This document shows positions 45,224 through 53,828 of a stretch of DNA of 64,000 bases, in pieces. Made by a program: the position numbers and the translations under genes. Source of the DNA: Ruegeria haliotis (GTDB lineage: Bacteria > Pseudomonadota > Alphaproteobacteria > Rhodobacterales > Rhodobacteraceae); the NCBI RefSeq assembly GCF_013377785.1, contig NZ_JABXWT010000005.1:62001-126000 (forward strand), read 5' to 3'. The notes beneath the pieces were generated by a model. That model ran no database searches. It had not been told where the DNA came from and saw only the letters and a program-made list of their open reading frames with translations. Positions within the stretch are counted from its first letter, which is position 1. Every line of letters begins with the position of its first letter.

Positions 45224-46252
45224 ATGACCGAGACCCAATTCACGCCGCGCGTGTTTTCCGGTGCGCAGCCTTCGGGCAATCTACACCTTGGCAACTATCT
45301 CGGTGCACTTCGGAACTGGGTTGGCATGCAGGGTGCAGACTACGAAACCATCTATTGCATGGTTGATCTTCACGCGATCACAGTCTGGCAAGATCCAAGT
45401 GAGCTGCGCAAAGCAACGCGGGAGCTCTGCGCAGGCTACATCGCGTCCGGTCTGGATCCTGACAAGTCCATCCTGTTCAATCAAAGTCAGGTGCCTGAAC
45501 ATGCGCAACTGGCATGGATCTTCAATTGCGTCGCGCGCATGGGTTGGATGCAGCGGATGACTCAGTTCAAGGACAAGGCCGGTAAAAACGCACAGAATGC
45601 TTCACTGGGATTGTTCGCCTATCCGGCGCTAATGGCTGCTGACATCTTGATTTATCACGCAACCCACGTGCCAGTGGGTGACGATCAAAAACAGCATCTG
45701 GAACTGACCCGCGACATCGCAACCAAGTTTAATCACGACTTTGGGGTTGATTTCTTTCCCTTGACCGAACCGGTTATCCAAGGGGTTGCAGCCCGTGTGA
45801 TGAGCTTGCGGGATGGATCCAAGAAAATGTCAAAGTCAGACCCGTCTGACATGAGCCGGATCAACATGACCGACGATGCCGATACGATCTCGAAAAAGAT
45901 CCGCAAGGCCAAGACGGACCCAGAGGCGCTGCCATCGGAAACGGATGGTCTGGAAGATCGGCCCGAAGCCCGCAATCTGGTGAACATCTATGCGGCTCTC
46001 AGCGACCAATCCGCCGAACAGGTTCTGGCCGAGGTCGGCGGTAAGCAATTTGGTGAATTCAAGCCGATGCTGGCCGATCTGGCCGTTTCCAAGTTGTCTC
46101 CGATCTCAACCGAAATGGCGCGACTGATGGGAGAAGAGGCCGAGATCGACCGGATTCTAGCCCGTGGTGCAGAGAAGGCGCGGGCGATTGCCACACCGAT
46201 CCTGCAACAGACCTACGAAATCGTAGGGATGGTCGGCGCGAAACAGGTCTGA
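45224..46252 (+). CDS. trpS: Tryptophanyl-tRNA synthetase
   Basis: A 342-residue class I synthetase: [17 protein letters not shown] (HIGH motif as HLGN), [17 protein letters not shown] and [10 protein letters not shown] (KMSKS). It charges tRNA-Trp. Length and motifs are typical. Start ATG at 45224 behind GGGAG. It is followed 70 bases later by ilvE. Confidence 0.97.
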   Translation: MTETQFTPRVFSGAQPSGNLHLGNYLGALRNWVGMQGADYETIYCMVDLHAITVWQDPSELRKATRELCAGYIASGLDPDKSILFNQSQVPEHAQLAWIFNCVARMGWMQRMTQFKDKAGKNAQNASLGLFAYPALMAADILIYHATHVPVGDDQKQHLELTRDIATKFNHDFGVDFFPLTEPVIQGVAARVMSLRDGSKKMSKSDPSDMSRINMTDDADTISKKIRKAKTDPEALPSETDGLEDRPEARNLVNIYAALSDQSAEQVLAEVGGKQFGEFKPMLADLAVSKLSPISTEMARLMGEEAEIDRILARGAEKARAIATPILQQTYEIVGMVGAKQV

Positions 46253-46322
46253 GACCCGCGACAATCCGCTGGACCTCTGCCCGGCGCCCTCCTAGGGTCT
46301 GCCGGAAGCAGAGGAGGACGTC

Positions 46323-47186
46323 ATGGCAACCGGCAAGAATATCCGGACCTATTTCGAAGGCCAGTGGCACGATGGGGATGCGCCCATCATGCGGGCTGCA
46401 GACCACGGGTCGTGGCTGGGATCTTCGGTCTTTGACGGTGCGCGGTATTTCGAAGGCATGGCCCCTGATCTTCATGCGCATTGCGTCCGCGTGAACCGGT
46501 CGGCCGAGGCGCTGATGCTGACGCCAACGATGACGCCAGAGCAGATGGTTGACCTGATCCGCGACGGGCTGCAGGCCTATAGCCCAGAATCAGCGGTCTA
46601 TATCCGCCCGATGTACTGGGGAATCGACGGTGACCAGACGGCGATTGTGCCTCAGGAAAACAGCACCGGCTTCGCGATTTGTCTCGAAGAAATCCCGATG
46701 GCTCCCGAAACCGCCTCGGTCACCTTGACGACCACTCGATTCCGACGCCCTGTATTGGAAACCGCAGTCGTGAATGCCAAGGCTGGATGCCTGTACCCCA
46801 ACAACGCGCGCATGCTGCAAGAGGCACGGGCTAAAGGGTTCTCGAACGCCCTGGTCGCGGACGCGATGGGGCATGTGGCAGAAACCGCGACGGCCAACAT
46901 CTTTATGGTCAAGGATGGCGAAGTATTCACGCCAATCCCCAACGGTACATTTCTGGCCGGGATCACCCGCGCGCGCCACATCAAAAACCTGCGCGCAGAT
47001 GGCGTGACTGTGCATGAAACAATCCTGAGCTTTGAGGATTTCCACGACGCGGACGAAGTGTTCATGTCTGGCAACATGAGCAAGGTCACTCCGGTAACAG
47101 CACTGGATGACACACAGTATCAGATCGGCCCCATTGCCCGCCGCGCGCGTGCGCTTTATTGGGAGTGGGCTGCAAGTGAACGCTAG
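46323..47186 (+). CDS. ilvE: Branched-chain amino-acid aminotransferase (class IV)
   Basis: A 287-residue fold-type IV PLP enzyme: DHGSWLGSSVFDGARYFEG near residues 27-45, cofactor Lys153 in VVNAKAGCLYPNN, and the ETATANIFMVKDGEVFTP segment. It transfers amino groups between leucine, isoleucine, valine and 2-oxoglutarate. D-amino-acid transaminases share the fold, so the substrate is inferred. A strong GAGGAGG ribosome site precedes the ATG. Confidence 0.88.
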   Translation: MATGKNIRTYFEGQWHDGDAPIMRAADHGSWLGSSVFDGARYFEGMAPDLHAHCVRVNRSAEALMLTPTMTPEQMVDLIRDGLQAYSPESAVYIRPMYWGIDGDQTAIVPQENSTGFAICLEEIPMAPETASVTLTTTRFRRPVLETAVVNAKAGCLYPNNARMLQEARAKGFSNALVADAMGHVAETATANIFMVKDGEVFTPIPNGTFLAGITRARHIKNLRADGVTVHETILSFEDFHDADEVFMSGNMSKVTPVTALDDTQYQIGPIARRARALYWEWAASER

Positions 47187-47192
47187 CCAGAC

Positions 47193-47211
47193 ACTCGGGA
47201 TTCCCCCGAGT
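47193..47211 (+). terminator. Hairpin after ilvE, possible terminator
   Basis: ACTCGGG pairs with CCCGAGT over a 5-base loop, starting 7 bases after the ilvE stop. No T-run follows, so it may be an mRNA end stabiliser. Confidence 0.4.
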
Positions 47212-47262
47212 TGCCAGCACGCAAACTGTCGGGCATGATCCCCGAAACCAAAGAGGACACCC

Positions 47263-47718
47263 ATGCGCAAGTTCCTAGTTGTTCTAGATGACAGCCGCGA
47301 ATGCCTGAACGCAATGCGGTTTGCGGCGATGCGCGCCGCGCATACAGGTGGCGGCGTCACAGTTCTGTCTGTAATCCCGCCTGACGAATTCAACCATTGG
47401 ATCGGCGTCGCCGAAGTCATGCGCGAAGAAGCGCGTGAACGCATCCACGCGCATTTCGAAGTTTTTGCCAAGTGGATGCGTGACAAACAGGGCGTCGAAC
47501 CCGAACTCGCCATCCGCGAGGGCGATCCGGTGCCGCAAATCATCGAACATGTTCAGTCGGACACTGAGATCGGCGTTCTTGTTCTTGGTGCTGGTACAGA
47601 CAAGAAAGGCCCCGGCCCGCTGGTCACGCAACTGACACGGAATTCAGGCAGCCTGCCGATTCCGATTACTATCGTGCCCGGCGATCTAAGCAAGGAAAAG
47701 CTGGAAGAAATCACCTGA
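47263..47718 (+). CDS. Universal stress protein (UspA family)
   Basis: A 151-residue alpha/beta protein. FLVVLDDSRECLNAMRFAAMRA opens the fold and the nucleotide-binding Gly-x-x-Gly region is LGAGTDKKGPGPLVTQL followed by PIPITIVPG. UspA proteins bind ATP or AMP and accumulate in stress; their molecular job is often unknown. It is followed 9 bases later by the DsbA-family isomerase gene, so they are probably co-transcribed. Confidence 0.88.
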   Translation: MRKFLVVLDDSRECLNAMRFAAMRAAHTGGGVTVLSVIPPDEFNHWIGVAEVMREEARERIHAHFEVFAKWMRDKQGVEPELAIREGDPVPQIIEHVQSDTEIGVLVLGAGTDKKGPGPLVTQLTRNSGSLPIPITIVPGDLSKEKLEEIT

Positions 47719-47727
47719 GGCGCACGC

Positions 47728-48321
47728 ATGGCGACTACGGTTCAGTTCTGGTTCGAATTCGCCTCGACCTATTCCTATCTCAGCGCAATGCGGATCGTAA
47801 AGGTTGCTGCGACCCAAGGTGTGGTGATCGAGTGGCAACCCTTTCTGCTTGGGCCGATATTTGCGGAACAGGGCTGGAAGACATCACCTTTCAATCTTTA
47901 TCCCGCCAAAGGGCGCTACATGTGGCGCGATATGGAACGGCTTTGTGCCAAACGCGGCTTGCCCTTGGTACAACCTGAGCCGTTTCCGCAAAACTCTTTG
48001 CAGGCCGCACGCGTGACTTTGTCCCTTGAGGACCAACAACAAAGGGCTGCATTTGTTCGCGCCGTCTACACTGCCGAGTTTGGTGAAGGGCGCAACATTT
48101 CGGAGTCAGGAGTCCTGAGAGGATGCCTTGACGCTGCGGGATTGCCTTCGGATGTGTTGGACCGGGCACAAGACCCGGACATCAAAAACGCGTTGTTCGA
48201 ACAAACCGCGCGCGCCAAAGAAAACGGCCTGTTTGGCGCACCGAGTTTCATAGTTGGTACAGAGTTGTTCTGGGGCGATGATCGGCTTGACGATGCAATA
48301 CTTCACGCCACTTCAATTTAG
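47728..48321 (+). CDS. 2-hydroxychromene-2-carboxylate isomerase family protein (DsbA fold)
   Basis: A 197-residue kappa-class GST/DsbA-like protein. FWFEFASTYSYLSAMRI carries the Ser that replaces the CxxC active site and binds glutathione; LFGAPSFIVGTELFWGDDRLD is the conserved C-terminal block with the cis-Pro. HCCA isomerases act in naphthalene breakdown, but most genomic homologues lie outside such pathways, as here. A glutathione-linked isomerase is a fair description; the substrate is unknown. Confidence 0.87.
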   Translation: MATTVQFWFEFASTYSYLSAMRIVKVAATQGVVIEWQPFLLGPIFAEQGWKTSPFNLYPAKGRYMWRDMERLCAKRGLPLVQPEPFPQNSLQAARVTLSLEDQQQRAAFVRAVYTAEFGEGRNISESGVLRGCLDAAGLPSDVLDRAQDPDIKNALFEQTARAKENGLFGAPSFIVGTELFWGDDRLDDAILHATSI

Positions 48322-48390
48322 AATCGTTCCAAATCTTGACTTCCATCGCGCCTGCCCGCATATCAGAAGCATCTCAAACGGAGCTGCCCC

Positions 48391-48954
48391 ATGTTCATCC
48401 AGACCGAATCCACCCCGAACCCGGCCACATTGAAGTTCCTGCCCGGCCAAACGGTGCTTGAGGCTGGAACGGCAGACTTCCCGTCTGCCGAAGCAGGTGA
48501 GAAATCACCGCTGGCCAAACGCATCTTTGCCGTCACTGGTGTCACGGGCGTGTTCTTTGGCAATGACTTCGTGACCGTGACCAAAGCCGAAGACGTACAA
48601 TGGGATCACATCAAACCTGCGATTCTCGGCGCGGTGATGGAGCATTATCAGTCCGGTCAACCGGTGATAGGCGCGGATGCCACGACTGCATCGGGCCATG
48701 CCGAGCATTCCGGAGAAGACTCTGATATCGTCGACCAGATCAAAGATCTGCTGGATAGCCGCGTCCGGCCTGCAGTCGCGCAGGACGGTGGCGACATTAC
48801 CTTCCACGGGTTTGATCGCGGCGTTGTTTATCTGCACATGCAGGGCGCATGCGCCGGCTGCCCATCCTCAACCCTGACGCTCAAGATGGGCATCGAGAAC
48901 CTGCTGCGCCACTATATTCCAGAAGTGACAGAGGTTCGCCCAGTTGCCGTCTGA
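48391..48954 (+). CDS. nfuA: NfuA-type iron-sulfur carrier (NifU family)
   Basis: A 187-residue protein: N-terminal Nfu domain (MFIQTESTPNPATLKFLPG) and C-terminal NifU domain with the cluster-binding CAGCPSS near residues 155-161, preceded by VRPAVAQDGGDI. It carries and delivers [4Fe-4S] clusters to apo-proteins. The two-domain layout is that of the mitochondrial NFU1/alphaproteobacterial type. Its stop overlaps the tsaB start. Confidence 0.94.
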   Translation: MFIQTESTPNPATLKFLPGQTVLEAGTADFPSAEAGEKSPLAKRIFAVTGVTGVFFGNDFVTVTKAEDVQWDHIKPAILGAVMEHYQSGQPVIGADATTASGHAEHSGEDSDIVDQIKDLLDSRVRPAVAQDGGDITFHGFDRGVVYLHMQGACAGCPSSTLTLKMGIENLLRHYIPEVTEVRPVAV

Positions 48955-49534
48955 CCCAACGATTCTCGCATTCGACACATCGGCCGCGCATTGCGCGGCC
49001 GCTTTGTTGCGGGACGATGAAATCGTGGCCTCACGGGCCGAGGCGATGTCCCGTGGTCAGGCCGAACGGCTCATGCCTTTGCTGGAAGAGGTATTGGCCG
49101 GGGCTGATTGCGCCTGGAAAGATCTGGATGCGATTGGCGTCGGCGTCGGTCCCGGTAATTTCACCGGTATTCGTATCTCGGTGTCCGCTGCACGCGGCCT
49201 TGCTTTGGGCCTCGCCGTTCCAGCAGTGGGGGTCACGGGTTTTGACGCGCTGGCAAGCATCGCCCCCACGGGGCAGATTCCGGCCATCCCGGCACCACGC
49301 GAACAGGTTTATGTAGGAACCGACGGGGCAGGCCCACGTTTGATAACGCGGGATGAGGCAGCCGCACTGGCACCGCTGTTCTTTTGTAGTGACCCAGAAT
49401 TACAGGCAAAAGCTATCGCCCGGATCACCGCGTGCCGCTGGACAACGGGGCAGAACGCCCCGGCCCCGCTATATGTTCGCCCAGCGGATGCCGCCCCTTC
49501 AAGCGATGTGCCACCGGCTTTGTTGGACGAATGA
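48944..49534 (+). CDS. tsaB: tRNA threonylcarbamoyladenosine synthesis protein TsaB
   Basis: A 196-residue ASKHA-fold protein: ILAFDTSAAHCAAALL at the start, then IGVGVGPGNFTGIRISVSAARGLALGL, the TsaB signature. With TsaC, TsaD and TsaE it makes the t6A37 modification of ANN-decoding tRNAs. The most likely start is TTG at 48944, overlapping nfuA by 11 bases. It overlaps rimI by 4 bases, the classic tsaB-rimI pair. Confidence 0.93.
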   Translation: MPSDPTILAFDTSAAHCAAALLRDDEIVASRAEAMSRGQAERLMPLLEEVLAGADCAWKDLDAIGVGVGPGNFTGIRISVSAARGLALGLAVPAVGVTGFDALASIAPTGQIPAIPAPREQVYVGTDGAGPRLITRDEAAALAPLFFCSDPELQAKAIARITACRWTTGQNAPAPLYVRPADAAPSSDVPPALLDE

Positions 49535-49944
49535 CTCCGCAGGAAATGGCATCAACCCATGCAGCTGCATTCAAGCAGTCCCGGCCATGGACTGCGGCCG
49601 AGTTTGCAGATCTGTTGGATAGCCGTTTTGTGCACTACGTCGGCACCCCTCAGTCATTTGCCCTGTTCCAGGTCATCGCGGGCGAGGTGGAGTTATTGAC
49701 CCTTGCGACTCACCCTACCGTTCAAAGGCAGGGTCTGGCCGTGAAATGTATGGAAAATTGGCACAGCAAAGCCGTAGGCTTGGGCGCAACCCGGGCTTTT
49801 CTGGATGTCGCCTCGGACAACTTGGCCGCCATTGCGCTGTACGAACGATGCCAATACCGCCCGTGCGGTCAGCGCAAAGGCTACTATGCGCGCAAAAACG
49901 GCAAAAGCTGCGACGCAATCCTGATGGAGTGCACCCTGCCCTAG
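49531..49944 (+). CDS. rimI: Ribosomal-protein S18 alanine N-acetyltransferase-like GNAT
   Basis: A 137-residue GNAT acetyltransferase. The acetyl-CoA loop is unusual: VQRQGLAVKCMENW in place of the Arg-x-x-Gly-x-Gly/Ala consensus. Then LDVASDNLAAIALYERCQYRPCGQRKGYYARKNG matches RimI. It acetylates the N-terminus of S18 and perhaps other proteins. ATGA overlap with tsaB gives the coupling expected for RimI. Confidence 0.88.
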   Translation: MTPQEMASTHAAAFKQSRPWTAAEFADLLDSRFVHYVGTPQSFALFQVIAGEVELLTLATHPTVQRQGLAVKCMENWHSKAVGLGATRAFLDVASDNLAAIALYERCQYRPCGQRKGYYARKNGKSCDAILMECTLP

Positions 49945-49961
49945 GGGAAGTTTGTATTTTC

Positions 49962-49990
49962 TGGACCGTTTGGTCAAAAATCAGTTGACC
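49962..49990. promoter_or_regulatory. RutR-like palindrome and overlapping dyad upstream of the BMP operon
   Basis: 49962-49977 reads TGGACCGTTTGGTCAA, fitting TTGACCA-N2-TGGTCAA (RutR) at all but two specified positions. A second perfect dyad GGTCAA-N7-TTGACC spans 49972-49990. Both lie 112-140 bases before the substrate-binding gene. Confidence 0.5.
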
Positions 49991-50101
49991 CGTGCGGTTG
50001 CAAACGGCCTTAATTCCCGCCATCACAACGGTTATGCTCGCTCTGAGTGGGTAAACGGGGCTATCTTGGCCCGGAACCGACGAAACCAACGGGAGTAACA
50101 A

Positions 50102-51100
50102 ATGACCCTGATGAAATCCTTGATGGGCGCGGCTGCTGCGGTTGCACTGACAGCTGGTGCCGCACTGGCCGAACCAGCCCTGATCTTTGACCTGGGTGGC
50201 AAGTTCGACAAATCATTCAACGAAGCAGCTTTCAACGGTGCGAAACGTTGGGCAGACCAGACAGGAAAGTCCTATCGCGAGATCGAGCTTCAATCCGAAG
50301 CGCAGCGTGAACAGGCCTTGCGCCGTTTTGCCGAAGCAGGTGCGAACCCGATTATCACCATGGGTTTTGGTATGGCCGATCCGCTGAGCACCGTTGCCCC
50401 GGATTACCCGGACACCAAATTCGTCGTCATCGACGTGACTTGGCTTGATGCGCCAAACCTGCGTCAGGTCGGCTTTGCCGAGCATGAGGGGTCGTACCTT
50501 GTCGGCATGATGGCGGCGATGGCGTCAAAATCCGGCACTGTTGGGTTTATCGGCGGCATGGATGTTCCGCTGATCCGTCACTTTGGCTGTGGTTATGCAC
50601 AAGGTGCGAAGGCAGTGAACCCTGACATCAACGTGGTTGCCAACATGACCGGCACCACACCGGCTGCATGGAACGACCCGGTGAAAGGTTCGGAACTGAC
50701 CAAGGCCCAGATCAGCCAGGGCGCTGACGTGGTCTATGCGGCTGCGGGCGGCACTGGTGTTGGCGTTCTGCAAACTGCTGCTGACGAAGGCATCCTGTCG
50801 ATCGGTGTGGACAGCAACCAAAACCACCTGCATCCGGGCAAAGTTCTGACTTCGATGCTCAAGCGCGTGGACGTTGCCGTTTATGACGCAATGAAAGCCG
50901 GTGACGAAGTGGAAACCGGCGTGTTCACAATGGGTCTGGCACAAGAAGGTGTCGGCGTCGCAATGGATGACAACAACGCTGAACTGGTGACCGAAGAGAT
51001 GAGCTCGGCCGTTGACAAAGCGCGCCAGGATATCATCGACGGCAACATCTCGGTTGTCAGCTACTATGAGAACGACAGCTGCCCTGCACTGCAGTTCTGA
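50102..51100 (+). CDS. BMP-family ABC transporter substrate-binding protein
   Basis: A 332-residue periplasmic protein with a signal peptide ending Ala-Leu-Ala before Glu-Pro-Ala. The BMP (PnrA-like) domain shows LIFDLGGKFDKSFNEAAFNGAKRW, then VGFIGGMDVPLIRHFGCGYAQGAK and SIGVDSNQN. Characterised members bind nucleosides (purine or pyrimidine) rather than being true lipoproteins; this one has no lipobox. First gene of a four-gene transporter operon. Start behind GGGAGTAAC. Confidence 0.92.
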   Translation: MTLMKSLMGAAAAVALTAGAALAEPALIFDLGGKFDKSFNEAAFNGAKRWADQTGKSYREIELQSEAQREQALRRFAEAGANPIITMGFGMADPLSTVAPDYPDTKFVVIDVTWLDAPNLRQVGFAEHEGSYLVGMMAAMASKSGTVGFIGGMDVPLIRHFGCGYAQGAKAVNPDINVVANMTGTTPAAWNDPVKGSELTKAQISQGADVVYAAAGGTGVGVLQTAADEGILSIGVDSNQNHLHPGKVLTSMLKRVDVAVYDAMKAGDEVETGVFTMGLAQEGVGVAMDDNNAELVTEEMSSAVDKARQDIIDGNISVVSYYENDSCPALQF

Positions 51101-51106
51101 TATCGC

Positions 51107-51132
51107 GCGGGACGGAGAAACCTCCGTCCCGC
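51107..51132 (+). terminator. Intra-operon hairpin after the BMP gene
   Basis: A perfect 11-bp GC-rich stem (51107-51117 with 51122-51132) and a 4-base loop, 6 bases after the stop. No T-run. It probably protects the upstream mRNA or partly terminates, so that more binding protein than transporter is made. Confidence 0.65.
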
Positions 51133-51202
51133 ATCCACTCTACCGTCTTTCGCGCTCTTACGATCTGGCAAAGGCGGTCCTTTCGGCAATTGAGGACAAG
51201 AC

Positions 51203-52732
51203 ATGACCGTCCCCGCCATTGAGCTCAAAGGGATATCCAAAGCCTTTGGGCCGGTTCAGGCCAACAAAGACATTTCCATCAGCGTCGCCCCCGGGACGAT
51301 CCACGGGATCATCGGTGAAAACGGTGCAGGCAAGTCTACGCTGATGAGTATCCTTTACGGATTTTACAAAGCCGACAAAGGCGAGATCTGGATCAATGGT
51401 CAGCAGACCAGCATCCCGGACAGCCAGGCCGCCATTGCCGCAGGGATCGGCATGGTTTTCCAGCATTTCAAATTGGTTGAGAACTTTACTGTTCTTGAGA
51501 ACATCGTCCTGGGCGCCGAGGATGGCGGGCTGCTGGGGCCATCTCTGGCCAAAGCCCGCAAAGAGCTGAAAGAGCTTGAGGAAGAATACGAGCTGTTCGT
51601 CGACCCCGACAAACGTATCGACGAAATCGGCGTTGGGGCGCAGCAACGCGTGGAAATCCTCAAGGCATTGTACCGCCGGGCCGAAATTCTGATTCTGGAC
51701 GAACCAACCGGGGTTCTGACCCCGGCGGAAGCGGATCAACTTTTCCGCATCCTCGACCGGTTGCGGGCGGAAGGCAAGACAATCATCCTGATCACCCACA
51801 AGCTGCGTGAGATCATGGAGGCTACGGATACCGTCTCCGTCATGCGGCGGGGGCAAATGACCGCGACCGTCAAAACAGCCGAGACCAGCCCGCAGGAACT
51901 GGCCGAGTTGATGGTGGGCCGAAAAGTTCTGCTGCAAGTCGACAAGGTGCCTGCACAACCGGGCAAACCTATTCTCGAGATCGAAGGCCTGCGCGTCATC
52001 GATGAAGCGGGCGTCGAGCGTGTCAAAGGCATCGACCTGACCGTCCGCGCTGGTGAAATAGTTGGCATTGCAGGCGTGGCCGGGAATGGTCAGTCGGAAT
52101 TGCTTGAGGTTCTGGGTGGTATGCGTCCTGGTCTGGGATCTATCAAACTGAACGGCGCGCCTCTGGCGCTCAGCGGGTCGGGATCAGATGGTCAGGCCCG
52201 TCGCGCGCAGCATATTGCACATGTGCCCGAAGACCGCCAACGCGAAGGTCTGATCATGGATTTTCATGCTTGGGAAAACGTGGCCTTCGGCTATCACCGT
52301 GATCCGGCCTACAAACGTGGCATCTTCATGGACAATGCCGCCCTGCGGGCCGACACCGAGCGCAAGATCGAGAAGTTCGATGTACGACCACCGGACGGAT
52401 GGCTGGCAGCCAAGAACTTCTCGGGTGGCAACCAACAGAAAATCGTCGTAGCGCGTGAGATCGAGCGCAACCCAGACCTTTTGCTGGTCGGCCAACCGAC
52501 ACGCGGTGTGGATATCGGCGCAATCGAGTTCATTCACAAACAGATCGTCGCCCTGCGCGATCAGGGCAAAGCGATCCTGCTGGTGTCGGTCGAACTGGAA
52601 GAGATCTTCTCGCTCTCTGACCGGATCGCCGTGATGTTTGATGGACATATCATGGGCGAGCGCCTGCCGCAGGAAACAGATGAAAAAGAACTTGGCCTGT
52701 TGATGGCCGGTGTTGCGGGAGAGGCCGCGTAA
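51203..52732 (+). CDS. ABC transporter ATP-binding protein, nucleoside type (double ATPase)
   Basis: A 509-residue protein with two fused ABC ATPase domains. Domain 1: Walker A GENGAGKST near residue 37, signature IGVGAQQRVEILKAL, Walker B EILILDEP. Domain 2: GVAGNGQSE in place of a full Walker A, signature FSGGNQQKIVVAREI, degenerate Walker B LLLVGQPTRGVD. This asymmetry is typical of sugar/nucleoside CUT2-like importers. It pairs with the BMP protein upstream and two permeases downstream. Confidence 0.93.
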   Translation: MTVPAIELKGISKAFGPVQANKDISISVAPGTIHGIIGENGAGKSTLMSILYGFYKADKGEIWINGQQTSIPDSQAAIAAGIGMVFQHFKLVENFTVLENIVLGAEDGGLLGPSLAKARKELKELEEEYELFVDPDKRIDEIGVGAQQRVEILKALYRRAEILILDEPTGVLTPAEADQLFRILDRLRAEGKTIILITHKLREIMEATDTVSVMRRGQMTATVKTAETSPQELAELMVGRKVLLQVDKVPAQPGKPILEIEGLRVIDEAGVERVKGIDLTVRAGEIVGIAGVAGNGQSELLEVLGGMRPGLGSIKLNGAPLALSGSGSDGQARRAQHIAHVPEDRQREGLIMDFHAWENVAFGYHRDPAYKRGIFMDNAALRADTERKIEKFDVRPPDGWLAAKNFSGGNQQKIVVAREIERNPDLLLVGQPTRGVDIGAIEFIHKQIVALRDQGKAILLVSVELEEIFSLSDRIAVMFDGHIMGERLPQETDEKELGLLMAGVAGEAA

Positions 52733-52733
52733 C

Positions 52734-53828
52734 ATGGAAAAAATGCCTAAATGGGCCGATGTGGTGCTGATCCCATTGATCAGTCTGCTTTTGGCCGCAC
52801 TTCTGTCGGCACTGGTCATCCTCGCCATCGGCGAGAGCCCGGTTGAGGCTGTCAACCTGATGATCACCGGTGCGCTGGGATCAACTTATGGCTGGGGCTA
52901 CACGCTCTACTATGCGACCAACTTCATGTTCACAGGCCTGGCAGTAGCCGTCGCGTTTCATGCACGAATGTTCAACATCGGTGGCGAGGGTCAGGCAATG
53001 CTTGGCGGTCTTGGCGTCGCGATGGTGTGCCTCTATGTTCCCTGGCCACATTGGAGCATCGCACTTTTGGCGGCCTGTGCCGCTTCGATGCTGTTCGGTG
53101 CGGCCTGGGCTGCAATCCCGGCCTATCTGCAGGCCAAGCGCGGCAGCCATATCGTGATCACCACGATCATGTTCAACTTTATCGCAGCAGCCTTTCTGAA
53201 CTACATGCTGGTCAACGTGATGCGGCCCAAAGGATCGATGGACCCGGCAACCGCGCGGTTTCCTGAAGCGGTGCATTTGCCGACACTGCACGAGCTTTTG
53301 GCGCCAATTGGGATCAACTTCTCCAAGGCGGCCCCAGCAAATATCTCGTTGCTCGTCGCGATCTTTGCCTGTTTCGTGGTCTGGGCACTGATCTGGCGGA
53401 CCCGTTTGGGTTATGAAATCCGCGCCTACGGCCACTCGGAAACCGGCGCGGTTTATGCGGGAATTTCCCCTGTTCGGATCACCATTGTTGCAATGCTGAT
53501 TTCGGGCGCTCTTGCAGGCCTGATGGCCACCAACAATGTCATGGGCGAAGCGGAACGGCTGGTGCTCAATTCGACCGAAGGCGCAGGTTTCATAGGAATC
53601 GCCGTTGCACTGATGGGTCGGTCGCATCCGTTTGGCGTGTTTCTTGCCGCCATTCTGTTCGGGTTTCTGTATCAGGGCGGGGCAGAGCTGGCGCTTTGGA
53701 CATCGATCCCACGCGAACTGATTGTTGTCATTCAGGCTTTGGTGATTCTGTTTACAGGGGCGTTGGATAACATGGTCCGCATGCCTCTTGAAAAACTGTT
53801 CCTGGGTCTGCGGAAAGGGGTGGAGTGA
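52734..53828 (+). CDS. ABC transporter permease, nucleoside type (first subunit)
   Basis: A 364-residue membrane protein with about nine helices. The conserved HARMFNIGGEGQAMLGG and TRLGYEIRAYGHSETGAVYAGI blocks identify the BPD_transp_2 permease family. ATG at 52734 starts 1 base after the ATPase stop, and its own stop overlaps the next permease. It should form a heterodimer with that second permease. Confidence 0.93.
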   Translation: MEKMPKWADVVLIPLISLLLAALLSALVILAIGESPVEAVNLMITGALGSTYGWGYTLYYATNFMFTGLAVAVAFHARMFNIGGEGQAMLGGLGVAMVCLYVPWPHWSIALLAACAASMLFGAAWAAIPAYLQAKRGSHIVITTIMFNFIAAAFLNYMLVNVMRPKGSMDPATARFPEAVHLPTLHELLAPIGINFSKAAPANISLLVAIFACFVVWALIWRTRLGYEIRAYGHSETGAVYAGISPVRITIVAMLISGALAGLMATNNVMGEAERLVLNSTEGAGFIGIAVALMGRSHPFGVFLAAILFGFLYQGGAELALWTSIPRELIVVIQALVILFTGALDNMVRMPLEKLFLGLRKGVE

